Origin: Parasponia andersonii
Taxonomy: Eukaryota > Streptophyta > Magnoliopsida > Rosales > Cannabaceae
Direction of reading: 5' to 3'
Assembly (NCBI GenBank): GCA_002914805.1
Contig: JXTB01000037.1
Span: forward strand, 1,220,822-1,284,821
Length of the DNA: 64,000 nt
The notes beneath the pieces were generated by a model. The model made no database searches and was not told the origin of the DNA. It saw only the letters and a program-made list of their open reading frames with translations. Position numbers and translations under genes: made by a program. Positions within the stretch are counted from its first letter, which is position 1; each line of letters starts with the position of its first letter. Shown here piece by piece: positions 24,301 to 33,923 of the stretch.

Positions 24301-27300
24301 ATATTTGCGGACTGCCCCATCAAGAACTTGCTGCCTCAACTTGCAGTAAGTCTTATCCACTTCAATGTGTTGCTTGATTTTGTCAAGAAAACTCGATTCC
24401 ACCATTGTAAGGGAAGCAACAAAGGATTTTACCTCTTTTCGACTTAGAGCATCTGCCACCTAGTTCTTCTTGCCTGGTCGATGTAGCCATGCAAAGTCGA
24501 ACTCAGCAAGGAATTCCTGCCACCTTGCTTATTTTGGGGAGAGTTTCTTTTGCGTCTTGAAGTAGGTGTTGGCAACATTGTTAGTTATCACTGTAAATTT
24601 CGTACCCAACAGATAATATTTCCATATCTCTAGGCAATGAATTACTGCTGCCATCTGCTTTTCGTGGGCTGAATACCACTGTTCAGCTTCTTTTAGCTTC
24701 CGACTTTCATAGGCAATGGGGTGTCCCTCCTGGACTAATACCTCAGCAATGGCTCTATCAGATGCATCAGTATGGACTTCAAATTGTAAGTTGAAGTCTG
24801 GTAAGTGTAAAACAGGTTCTGAAATTACCGCTTATTTCACCTTCTGGAAGGCTCTTTGACATTCATCTGTCCACTCCCACTTTCTATCTTTTTTCAGCAA
24901 GTCGGTGAGTGGGCTTACTTTCTTCGAGTAGCCTTCAATGAATCTTCGGTAATAATTTGCTAGTCCAAGGAAGGACCGTAACTCCGTCACCTTCGTTGGG
25001 GCTGTCCAATCAACAATGGTTTGGACTTTCTGCTCATCCATACGGATCTTCCCTTTGCTAACCCGATGTCCCAGAAACATTATTTCTGTTTGACAGAACT
25101 TGCATTTTTCTTTCTTGACATAAAGGGAATTCTCCCTCAACTTAGAGAAAATCCGCTTTAAGTGATGTACATGTTCAAGCAACGATTCACTATACATCAC
25201 AATATCATCTAGATAGATCACTATGAAGTCATCTAGGAATTCATAGAGCACATCGTTTATCAAGTTGCAAAATGTAGTAGGGGCGTTGGTTAAACCAAAG
25301 GGCATAACAAGGAACTCGTAGGAGCCATACCTCGTGACGCATGTCGTTTTTGCCTCATCCCTATCGGCAATGTGCACCTGCTAGTATCCCGACCGCAGGT
25401 CCAGTTTAGTGAAGTACGTTGCCCTTGATAACTGGTCGAACAAATCCGCCACATTTGGAACAGGGTACTTATTTTTAATAGTTACCTTGTTCAGTGCTCT
25501 ATAATCTACATACATCCGAAGGGACCCGTCTTGCTTCTTTTGAAAAAGCACCGGCGCACCGTAGGGTGCCTTCAAGGATTGTAGATACCCCGCCTCCAGC
25601 AACTCATCGAGCTGCTTTCGCAGCTCCGCCAACTCCATTGGCGCCATTCGATAAGGGGCACGAGCAGGAGGTCTTGCTCCAGGTTCGAGCTCAATCTTGT
25701 GATCTATGTTCCGTCTTGGTGGTAACCTTTTGGGTAACTCGGCCGGCATTATGTCGCTGAACTCTTCAAGTACCGCAGTGACTTTATCAGGGACATCAAC
25801 AACTTTGTCTGCCTTGATTTCCACCAGGGCAGTAACCATCGTGACTTCTCCCCTCTTTAATCCGGTCTTTAGTTGAGAGGCTGACTGAAACATCGGTTTC
25901 TCAGCTACTCGTCCCCCAAACTCTACAGGCACCAAGCACGGACACCTCTCATCGGTAATGAACAGTCCACCCAAATGAGGTACTGCCATAGCCTTTGCTT
26001 GGACAAAAAACTCGATGCCCCAAATAAGATCGAAGTCATCAAGCAGAACAGCCATGAACACACATTCCTTTTCCCAATTCCCAACTTTGAGAGAAGAGTT
26101 TGTGGTACCTTGTATTGGCTGTGCACCCGAATTCACTGCCTTAATCTTACTCGAGCTCTTTGACACCGTTAAGCCCAAATCTCCCACCAAGCATTGCGAC
26201 ATGAAATTGTTGGTTGCCCCCGTGTCTAACATGGCACGTACTGTGCTTCCGTTTAGCATCACGTTTATATACATGAGTCCCTTGTATGTATTTGACTTCT
26301 CCGAAGTAATGGCATTCAACAATTGTAAGGGTTTACCCTTAGGGCCAGTTCCTCACTATCTGAATCATCTAAGGTAATAAGGGCAGAGAGCTTCTCCCTT
26401 CGTGGACAATTTTGAAGACGATGGGGACCATCGCAAAGGAAGCAACCCGAGCCCTTCTTGCCTTGGGACCACTCTTGTCCCTTAGCTCTCGAAGTTTCTC
26501 CTTCCTTCTTCTTCTTTTTATCCTTCTTTCCCTCTTTGCCACTTTTCCCTTTTTTGCCTTCGTCCTTACCCTTCATCTTCTCGGTATTAGAAGAGGATGG
26601 TCCGAACTTATAATCAATCAGACTATCCACTGCCGCTATTGCCGTGAATAGATTAGATACATTCTATCTCCTTAGTTTAGCTTGCGCCCAAGGCTGGAGA
26701 CCAGAAAGGAAATTGAAGAGCTTGTCTTCCTCGGACATATTTTTGATGTCCAACATTAAGGAACTGAATTCCTTAACATACTCCCGAACGGATCCCGTAT
26801 GTCTCAATTTCTTGAGTGCTTCTCTTGCCACCCATGTCGTGTTCATGGGCAGGAATTGATCTTTCAATTCCTTCTTTAGAGTCTCCCATGTGTTGATTCT
26901 TGGCCTGCCAGTACTCGCATCATCATCCATGCGAGTTCGCCACCACAGCTTTGCATCACCGGCAAGGTACATGCTAGTAATGGTGACTTGTTCCTCATCC
27001 GCCATATGAGCAGCCTTGAAGTACTGCTCCACGTGCCAAAGGAAATTCTCTAACTCCTTTGCATTTCTGCTTCCGCCAAATTGCATTGGCTCAGGAACTT
27101 TCAGCTTGGAACCGCCACCTTTCTCATTGCTACTAGAGGGTCCGGCCGAGACTCTCTTGAGCAAGCTAACATAACCTTCCATAGAAGCTGAACGTGCTTC
27201 TACACAAACTACTAAGGCCAGAATTTCCTTGAGCATATTATTATACCGGTCCACCATGTCTTTCTGGTTGTCACGGACAGTACGCTGGAGTTTAGTAATA

Positions 27301-30300
27301 CTGGCCGCATGCAAATCAGCTTGTTCTGCCAGGGTCATTGCATCAGGTGCCGGGGCACCAATCTGTATCTCGAGAATACCAACACGTTCGCCAAGATCCT
27401 CCATCTCAGCTCTGATACCAACTTGTCACAGGATCTAAAATTCAAACTAAATTTTTCGCCTTGTGATGGCACTAAGTCGCTCACTTAGTCAGCTGCTCTC
27501 AAGTGTTTGTCTCACAAACTCACAATAAGGGACTCTCAGGACAATTATAAGCAAGGCACACACAACATACAGGAATCACTCCTAACCTTTTTATTAATCA
27601 CAAAAAGGAATTACAACTCACTCGGAAGGGATCACACAAGTCTCTTACTTTCTGTGTTCTCCACCATTCCCACACTTGGGTATTTATAGGCAACATAGGT
27701 GTGGCTGACACTCCCAGCCACTAGGACCACTATTCCCACGTTCTAAGGACTGGAACATGTTTAAATCACTAAAAGATGCCATCTTGCACCAGGTTGTGAG
27801 GGACAATATGAGAAATGGCCGAAGGAAATGGAATTGGCCACGTTCAGCCCGTTTGCCGGTGCTGTGCACAGTGTGGCCGAGTGGCGTGCGCATTCTGTGT
27901 GCCACGCCCTGTCGTGTCTCAGTGGTGCGCCCGTTTTCCGCGCGCATGTGCACCACGTCTGCTACACTCGGCCACTCTTCCACTTCCGCCCAGTTCCCAT
28001 GGAACTCGGTCGTGGGCGCCCAGTCGCCCACCTTGGTCAGTCGTGTCCACATTCTGTGGACTACATTCCCCGCCTTCTTCGGCCACGTTCCCCGCCTTTC
28101 TCGGCCACTTGCCGAGGCTGGTGCCAAGGCGTTCCATGACTCTCCAGTCGTGGTCATGCTCATTTGGCCATGTCTCCACTTTTTTCGGCCGCTTGTCCAA
28201 ACGTCCACCCAAGCGCCCGGATGTCTCTCACGCATGTCTGTGCCTGTTGATCGTGCACGCATGCCATGTCTCGGCTGCGCACATGTTCTGCTTGCGCGTT
28301 ATGAAACTCACTGTGGGACGCACACATGTGAGTCACTGCCATGTGTGCCTTAGTTTTCCGCCAACTTTGTGTGCCTTAGTGTTCCGCCTACTTTGTGTGC
28401 CCGCCCAGCACACTTGCCTTGCATGCTAGGAATCACCCCCGCCATGCATTTTCTTGCAGCCAACAAGTCTTGCTATGCCTTTCCCCCAAGGCATGGTTGT
28501 GAGTCGGCCCGTGCCAGCTTGCACACGGGTCCTATCTGAGTTTACAAGGGTCTTACACCGTCTTGTATATTACGGTAAAGTTGGAGGTAGCCCGCAGCAG
28601 CCCACTTCTAATATGCAAGGCAACTTGGTCTGCGTATGTAGCGGCCCACTTATCTTCCCCTACGACTTTTAATAACATAATAGCAACTCACTAGAGGGAG
28701 ATGGGCCTATTGTTTTGTGGTCTACGTAAAATGACTTTTTTAAAGAGTATTTTTTATGTTTCTTAAGACTTTTATCTATAAAAACTTCGAAAATTTACAA
28801 AAATTACAAAAACACGGATGTTGGGGCTTTTTTAAATTTCTAGTTTTTATTAAGAAAATATCACTTTTTAATTTTTTTTAGAAAAATCATATGGTAACTA
28901 ACCAGTGAAAATTGGTTCTCGTGGTTACCTGTTATATATTAGTTATAAATACTTTTGATTAAAAACTAGTTACTATTTTAAAAAATAATATTTTTAAATA
29001 TTTTCTTAAAAAGGTATTTTTCTAATAAAAAACATGCTGCACCTAAAAAAATTCTAACCACTTTATTTTTCAATTTTTTTTATTGAAAATACTTTTTAAA
29101 TTTTTTTTTAAATAACAATTTTAGGAGTGTCAAAAACAATGTGACCATGAGAAAATCATTATTTATGACATTTTTGGGAGTTTTTTTTATAGTCAAAAAG
29201 CTCTCAACTATAGATTTTAATACTCCTAAAAATATTATTTGAAAAAAATATGCACAAAAAAACTATTTTGGCCCAAATAAATCCTACCGTGTCATTTTCT
29301 CAAAGTCATTTCAACACAAATTTCTTGTAGTTAGATAAGCCTAACCCAAGTCTGTAGTGGGCCAAACAAGGCCATAGCTTGACCCTTGCAAGTTTTTTTT
29401 TTAAATATAAATGAAAGAGAAAAAAAGACACGGTTAGGACTGATTTGGGTCCAAAATAACTTTTTTTGTGCAATTTTTTTAAAAGTAATATTTTTATAAG
29501 TGTCAAAGACGACTTGACCTATAGTCAATAACTTATTGACCACGAAAAAGTCCTACATAATGATTTTTTCATAGTCAAGAAACTATTAACTTATACTCAA
29601 GAAATCTTTGACTCTTAAAAATGTACTAAAAAGTTATTTTGACCTTAGTTTGTCCTATCTATGTAATTTTCTCCTGAAAACCTTGCAACTCCACTTGATT
29701 ACGAGAAAATTAGGATGGGATTTGGGGGGCATTGTTGGTGCCTTGTTTATTTATTTAATCTGTATTCTAGCAGTTGACGAAGTGGGATATCTCAAGTGGT
29801 AAGAAAACCTACTATCTAGAATCTCGGTCTTAAGTTCGAATCAAATTGGGGATAGACGTGAAAGCTTATTATCCTTAATTGGTTAGAGTAGGGATTGGGT
29901 AGTAGTAAGTATTTTCTTTTAATTTGTGATAAATAGAGGTCATTAGTTAAGCCCCACTCTTCTAAAAAAAAATATATATATATATTCTGGCAGTTATGTT
30001 TTAGTTATTTGTTAATAGCTTTTATTTTTAAATTCTCTTTTTCACCCTTTTGTTTCCATCATTTTCGTAGTGGTTCAGTAAGTAAAGGTTATTTTCAAAA
30101 TAGAAGTGTCAATTCTCAAAGATATGTAAATGGACTACTAAGCTGAGCCGGCTCAAGGGAATCGGGGGCCTTAAGCGAAAAAAATTATCAAGCCTATGGA
30201 TAACAATAAATATAGAAAATTACATTCTTTTATTCCTTTTTTTTTAAATAAAAATTTTCATATAAATTTTATTTTCTCAGTAAAATTCTATGATTATTTC

Positions 30301-32315
30301 TTTCTTATACATTTTTATTTCTCAACACTTCCTTTTGAGATTAAATAATGCAATATTGGATTCTCATTAACCAAATTTTGCATATATTTTAATTTTCCTG
30401 TAGACTGTACTTCTACTTCTAGTATGTTGCGATGTTAAAAGAAATTCTATTAACGTCGGTAATCCAACTTTCTCCCAACAAATAAATAAATAAAAGTAGT
30501 TAGATGAACTTTGTCACTAATGTCCTATATAAGAATATTGATGTAGTAATAAGTTGTAACAACAATAATGTAATTGATTGAAAGATAACTATAGTACGTT
30601 AAACGAGGAGGTACATTAGACCAAAATTACGAGTTGATTTAAAAATAGAACTATATTGGATAAGATTATAAACAGATTTATGTAAATTTATTCTAATTTT
30701 GCACGCACAACATATGTGTATTTATACCTTTGCAAATAAGTGTACGTTTTTCAAAAATAATTTAATTTTGCAAATGCACTTTTTTAAACATATTCTCTGG
30801 TTTACATTCTCTAGTAATTAAGGCTTCATTTTCAAAACTATAATTACTAATGACCTTAAATCTTAAGAAAATTTACATATAAAAATACATATTTATTGAA
30901 GGGAAGAGGCCTTAGGCAATTGTCTCACTTGCCTTGCCCTTGACCTGGCACTGCTACTAAGTTACAAATACCAACTACTATTTATAAAAATACCCCAAGG
31001 TTTATTGGGAAAAAACCTGTTATATTGACTATCTAAATAAGAGTAAATTGTAATAAAAATACCCCAAGGTTTATTGGGAAAAAACCTGTTATATTGACTA
31101 TCTAAATAAGAGTAAATTGTAAAAAAATAACATGATATTTGAATATTCTGTGATTTAAATCATGTAGTTTGGATTTTGCAAAATAATACACTGAGATTAA
31201 CAATTTATGAAAATTAATATCCTGAGTTAACTTTTTAAAATAGTTTTAATATGTAAAAAAATAATAATATCGTCAAAATTAAGGAGAATAATAAAAATTA
31301 ATTTAGTTTTAATGAAAAATAAGATTATTTTTTATTATTAAAATTTGTCAAAAAATTAATTTAGAATATTAATTTAAAAAAATTCTGAATCTCATAATAT
31401 TATTTTGTACAGTTTAAAATTTAGAATTTAAATTGCATAGTCAAATTTCATCTTATTTTTTTTTAGCTCGCCCTCTAAATAATGTGGGGTTACTTTATGA
31501 AGTTGACATCACTTGCAAGGCAATTGGACCACACGAGGGATTATACTCGAACATTATATAGGCCTAACCAACGAGAAGAATAACACATACCATCCTTTGG
31601 CTAATATTCGACTCCAGATTTCTTTATTTGCAAATTAATTAGCACTTGTAGTCACGTAAATAATTTCACAATCAAGTACACATGCAAAAGGTTGAATTTT
31701 GGTAGTCCTTGAACATAACCAGCTGATGATGTGTAACAGGTTTTAAAGATTTATAACAATTGACTTAGTTTCTCGATGAATTTTATTAGAGGATTAGAAT
31801 TCATTTTTATATTTAATTATGTTTAATGTGCTTTATGGAAAACATAGAACATATATTCTTGTAGAAGCACTGCATGCCTAGATTTAACGGTGTTAAATAT
31901 TGCTGTAAAGCTTTGCGTCCACTCGTACCATATTTCATATTTTGGCATTCATTCATTTTCCATAGATATTGTATAACAAAATTTTATCTGTATAATTTTT
32001 TTCCCCCACCAAAGTTGGAGTTGGGAGACGCTGATGCATATGAGTTGATATACGGGCTTGGGCCTGACCAGCCTCCAACTGGCATCATGGTTAAGCCTGA
32101 ACTTCGGCGCATAGTTTTGTACAATTTGAGCCCCATTGAGGTAAGCACCAAAATTAGGTAACCATAGTATATAATACAATATTTTAAAGTTGCAAAATTA
32201 AATGCAAAATTCTTTCATTCGTTCTAATCTGTGTACAAAAACATAAAATTCTGCATGTACCACTAGACTTGCTATGTTTGAGCCTAAGATACATTGTTGA
32301 TTAAGCAGTTAAATT

Positions 32316-32365
<50 letters not shown>

Positions 32366-32830
32366 TGTATTAACATAGTGGAACAAATTAAGTATGAAAT
32401 CACACCGCAAAAATTCTTCGAAGTTAATGAGGATCATGATTATAGACTATACATGAAAAGAAAAAAAAAATATTTTTTTTCATGCATTATTTACTAATTG
32501 ATTAATATTAATATCTTCTTATGAACTAATACCTGATCATGATATTCTCAGGACTCCACACTGGCTTCGATGCTGCTGAGACCAACACCAGCAAGGGCTT
32601 TTCGAAGCGTCCGACTTGTGGAAGGCCGAGGTGCTGGAAGCGTGCCTAGAGTGTTTATCAAGACATCGAAGGATAAACTGTTCAAGCCAGAAAAGCAAGA
32701 GTCTATGATAAAGCAATGGCCACCATCCGAAGTGTTCACTACTGAGAGTGATCACTGCCCATTTTTCTCAACCCCTGATGCGCTTTTTGACCTTCTAGTT
32801 GAAGCAGTGGCTTCCATCAAATGCGATTGA
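21142..32830 (+). CDS. MES gene A: methylesterase-like alpha/beta hydrolase, four exons
   Basis: Joined exons 21142-21387, 21534-21686, 32015-32140 and 32552-32830 give a 267-residue protein, the usual length for plant methylesterases, with all junctions in phase 0 and GT...AG introns. It has the oxyanion loop [12 protein letters not shown] near residue 20, the nucleophile elbow GHSAGG (Ser near residue 88), an Asp in [14 protein letters not shown] and the catalytic His in TESDHCPFF near the C-terminus. There is no signal or transit peptide, so it should be cytosolic. The family hydrolyses methyl esters of salicylate, jasmonate, indole-acetate and similar compounds; the GHSAGG elbow and C-terminal WPPSEVF segment suggest the MES17/MES10-like side, which is an inference. 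A hydroxynitrile lyase role is possible in this fold but less likely. The frame is intact despite a 10.3 kb second intron full of transposons. Confidence 0.82.
21534..21686 (+). CDS. MES gene A exon 2 with the catalytic serine
   Basis: Encodes 51 residues starting [15 protein letters not shown], which holds the nucleophile Ser. The acceptor is TTTTCAAG|GTGGTA and the donor TAC|GTAAGA. The exon end aligns with the end of gene B exon 2, one residue-level indel apart. Confidence 0.8.
21765..22902 (-). repeat. 3' LTR of gypsy element 2
   Basis: This is GC- and CpG-rich, unlike the host sequence, and so full of spurious open frames on both strands that I do not count as genes. It has about 30 bases near 22640-22670 that the other LTR lacks. 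A TATA-like box (CTATAAATA on the minus strand) is at 22022-22030. Confidence 0.9.
22887..23672 (-). pseudogene. Integrase C-terminus and chromodomain of gypsy element 2
   Basis: The frame at 23672-23352 carries the integrase end ([17 protein letters not shown], then [12 protein letters not shown]) and stops at 23352-23354. It resumes to give [15 protein letters not shown] and then the chromodomain [19 protein letters not shown] near 23040. Chromodomains bind modified histones and steer integration in this group. The frame is shifted relative to the integrase core by one base in an A run near 23650. Confidence 0.88.
22903..22916 (-). other. Polypurine tract of gypsy element 2
   Basis: The minus strand reads GGCGGGGGTGGGTT directly before the 3' LTR, a typical polypurine tract. 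It overlaps the glycine-rich last codons of pol. Confidence 0.8.
23632..24459 (-). pseudogene. Integrase zinc-binding and core domains of gypsy element 2
   Basis: The integrase HHCC zinc-binding region is recognisable ([15 protein letters not shown], then YVRTCLVC). It is followed after a TAA stop (24085-24087) by the core with [34 protein letters not shown] and [12 protein letters not shown]. The core's catalytic Asp, Asp and Glu are in place. The upstream frame is separated from RNase H by a TAG at 24460-24462. The enzyme would insert element DNA into chromosomes. Confidence 0.88.
24463..25380 (-). pseudogene. Reverse transcriptase (distal part) and RNase H of gypsy element 2
   Basis: The frame 25377-24832 includes [20 protein letters not shown] and the catalytic box YLDD at 25204-25215, then [14 protein letters not shown]. 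After a stop at 24832-24834 the RNase H domain continues in the same direction with [12 protein letters not shown] and a [15 protein letters not shown] segment down to the VADALSRK tether at 24450. Only isolated stops break it. Confidence 0.88.
25381..26322 (-). pseudogene. Protease and N-terminal reverse transcriptase of gypsy element 2
   Basis: This 313-codon frame begins near [20 protein letters not shown]. It holds the retroviral-type aspartic protease with [11 protein letters not shown], then a linker, then the reverse transcriptase fingers ([34 protein letters not shown]). It ends at a TAG (25381-25383) right after KLDLRSGY, in the middle of the enzyme. It lies in a different frame from the end of gag. 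Confidence 0.88.
26316..27404 (-). pseudogene. Gag of gypsy element 2, split by one stop
   Basis: The first frame (27404-26664, 246 codons) is a retrotransposon Gag with [20 protein letters not shown], the WW-containing [12 protein letters not shown] and [14 protein letters not shown] at 26664-26666 interrupts it. The same frame then continues through a lysine-rich linker to a zinc knuckle, [14 protein letters not shown], at about 26406-26444. The start codon lies only four bases beyond the primer binding site, so there is almost no leader. Confidence 0.88.
27409..27420 (-). other. Primer binding site of gypsy element 2
   Basis: The minus strand reads TGGTATCAGAGC, complementary to tRNA-Met, three bases inside the 5' LTR. 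Confidence 0.92.
27424..28557 (-). repeat. 5' LTR of gypsy element 2
   Basis: Matches 21765-22902. It carries a tandem duplication of about 30 bases around 28350-28410 (the gtgccttag...ccgcc...actttgtgtg unit appears twice) and lacks about 30 bases present in its partner. Both differences arose after insertion. Confidence 0.9.
27681..27689 (-). promoter_or_regulatory. TATA box of gypsy element 2 (5' LTR)
   Basis: The minus strand reads CTATAAATA inside the 5' LTR, in a position fitting the U3/R boundary. The same box is kept in the 3' LTR at 22022-22030. Confidence 0.55.
28558..29084. other. Intron 2 sequence of MES gene A right of the gypsy element
   Basis: The first 120 bases (to about 28680) are less AT-rich and of unknown origin. 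The rest is very AT-rich. It does not align with gene B intron 2, so it too is probably inserted sequence. No coding is seen. Confidence 0.4.
29085..29300. mobile_element. Foldback MITE, copy a
   Basis: The two halves form an imperfect palindrome, with acaattttaggagtgtcaaa left and tttaatactcctaaaaatat right. The right end reads ggcccaaataaatcctacc...gtcattttctc, the terminal motif shared with copies b, c and d. The left end is less certain. Confidence 0.5.
29417..29673. mobile_element. Foldback MITE, copy b (full length)
   Basis: This starts gagaaaaaaagacacggtta and ends, as reverse complement, gagaaaattacatagatagg. Both arms then continue into ggtccaaaataact or ggtcaaaataact, so the whole 257-base unit folds on itself. 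The inner arms carry the gtcaa...cttgac motifs found in the other copies. No coding is present. Confidence 0.65.
29776..29982 (+). mobile_element. tRNA-derived SINE in intron 2 of MES gene A
   Basis: The 5' part has an RNA polymerase III A-box-like segment (atctcaagtggtaagaaaa) and, about 35 bases later, a B-box-like segment (taagttcgaatcaaat). The 3' end is ctaaaaaaaaa followed by TA. It is flanked by a 13-base target duplication, tattctagcagtt (29763-29775) and tattctggcagtt (29983-29995), with one mismatch. This fits a plant tRNA-type SINE copied by LINE machinery. Confidence 0.75.
30143..30953. mobile_element. Non-autonomous hAT-like transposon with perfect 8-base target duplication
   Basis: The left end is CTGAGCCGGCTCAAGGG and the right end, reverse complemented, CAGTGCCAGGTCAAGGG. 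Both are followed inward by a gggcctta-type segment. The flanks are ctactaag at 30135-30142 and ctactaag at 30954-30961, the 8-base duplication expected for hAT elements. The 811-base interior is AT-rich and has no transposase, so it would need an enzyme supplied from elsewhere. Confidence 0.8.
30985..31122. repeat. Exact 69-base tandem duplication in intron 2
   Basis: Bases 30985-31053 and 31054-31122 are identical, beginning taaaaataccccaagg. Lack of any difference suggests a young duplication, or an assembly artefact. Confidence 0.85.
31123..32014. other. Native tail of MES gene A intron 2
   Basis: From about 31715 to 31870 the sequence aligns with gene B intron 2 (about 62745-62915), sharing gatgtgtaa...aggtttYaaagat and acaWagaacatatatt blocks. 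This is therefore the original intron that existed before the insertions. The rest is AT-rich and holds no gene. Confidence 0.6.
32015..32140 (+). CDS. MES gene A exon 3, beyond the 10.3 kb intron
   Basis: Encodes 42 residues, [18 protein letters not shown] through NLSPIE, the cap region of the fold. The acceptor is a good pyrimidine tract ending CCAAAG and the donor is GAG|GTAAGC. It is the counterpart of gene B 63347-63472. Confidence 0.8.
32318..32363. repeat. AT dinucleotide microsatellite in intron 3 of MES gene A
   Basis: About 23 AT units. The same place in gene B intron 3 has no such run, so it arose after the genes split. Confidence 0.95.
32552..32830 (+). CDS. MES gene A exon 4 with the catalytic Asp and His
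   Basis: Encodes the last 92 residues and a TGA stop at 32828-32830. It contains [13 protein letters not shown], then [16 protein letters not shown] with the triad Asp, then [10 protein letters not shown] with the triad His. The acceptor is ATTCTCAG|GAC. No stop or frameshift interrupts it. Confidence 0.85.
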   Translation, partial: DSTLASMLLRPTPARAFRSVRLVEGRGAGSVPRVFIKTSKDKLFKPEKQESMIKQWPPSEVFTTESDHCPFFSTPDALFDLLVEAVASIKCD

Positions 32831-33923
32831 GATAGAAATACCTGGCTATTTCAAGCAAAAAGAAAGACATAAATACGCAGTAGTTGAGATATTAATTCGG
32901 TCGGTTTGGTAAGGTTTGGTGTGTGAACTTTTTGAACATACGTTTTTCGTATAGTATCTCATCAAACTAGTATTTCTAAAATTTTCATATTACTGAAAAA
33001 AAAAGGTAATTCTAAAATTCTAATTTTCATATTCTAGAAATGTATGATCAGATGCTGTTATCAAGTATTCACATGTGTATTCAAATATCAAGTATGTGAA
33101 GTTTAGACGTCAATAGAAAGCATTTCGCCATGAGAATTATTCTCCCACAAACACAATATTATGTATATATAATTTTTAGATATGGAGAATTTCTCTCTCT
33201 ATAATATATACGTAACATGATTGCATATCAATACACGATAGCTATATGAAAACAAATTAATACTGTAATGAGTTTGTAACTCGACTTTTATAATTCGTTA
33301 TTGTAAGCATTTGAAGATTTCAGTTGAATTATATTCTTTGATCCAAACAAATATTAAACAATGTGTACTGCTTTTGGGAGGAGTTCGTTAATCATACTTT
33401 CTCAAGTTGTACTCTTTTCTTTCTATAGTAGAATTAATTTATAAACTATCTTAACAAGTAAGTAAGTTGATAAAGCATTCACTCGCTCGACTAAAAATTC
33501 TGGGTTCAATGACTCTAAGCACGGTTTGATCGGGGAGTAATGGAATAAAAAATAGAATAAAATAGAATGGAAATAATTTCAAAATAACTTATTTTCATTG
33601 TTTGGTTTGAAAAGACTATTAACCTTGGTATTCCACCTATTCTAAAGTTGCATTTTTTTTCCGTTATTACTCTTTTTTATATCATCATCTTCCTAAACAA
33701 ACACAGAAAAGGCGCTCTCTCTACTTAGCCTACCTTCTTTTCTTTCTCCTTCAAACTTTCGTCATCAATGCCAGCACTGGCACAAACGTTGACACCGACT
33801 ATAAGCTGCAGGGTGGGTCTGAGTTTATTTTTGGGTTCAAGGTTCATTTCGAGGTCCTGGGTTCATACATCTAGTCCTATGTGGAGCTTAAAAGATACAA
33901 AATTTAAGGATTCATGTTACAGT
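32831..33923. other. Downstream flank of MES gene A
   Basis: AT-rich sequence with no gene. Near 33465-33525 is a stretch ending tgggttcaatgactc that resembles the B-box end of a tRNA-type SINE. At 33525-33710 a segment beginning cacggtttgatcggggagta and ending cctaaacaaacaca could be a MITE, but its ends pair poorly. Both are weak. Confidence 0.35.

Larger units (their letters stand above)
21765..28557 (-). mobile_element. Gypsy element 2: chromodomain Ty3/gypsy retrotransposon in intron 2 of MES gene A
   Basis: LTRs of about 1.13 kb at 21765-22902 and 27424-28557 both run TGTCACAGG...GGTCTTACA. They flank a nearly complete minus-strand gag-pol ending in a chromodomain, so this is a chromovirus. 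The primer site (27409-27420) and polypurine tract (about 22903-22916) sit where they should. The two LTRs differ at about 20 of the first 300 aligned bases by eye, so it is an older insertion. It lies antisense to the host gene. No 5-base target duplication is seen (atact left, ccgtc right). Confidence 0.92.

Noticed and set aside
27684..28429. Open frames of about 190-204 codons in the right LTR of gypsy element 2
   Set aside because: Same LTR, same reason: no conserved protein and overlapping frames on opposite strands.
33465..33710. Possible second SINE fragment followed by a MITE
   Set aside because: Only a B-box-like motif is visible, without an A-box or A-rich end, and the MITE ends pair poorly. 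There is not enough to call either.
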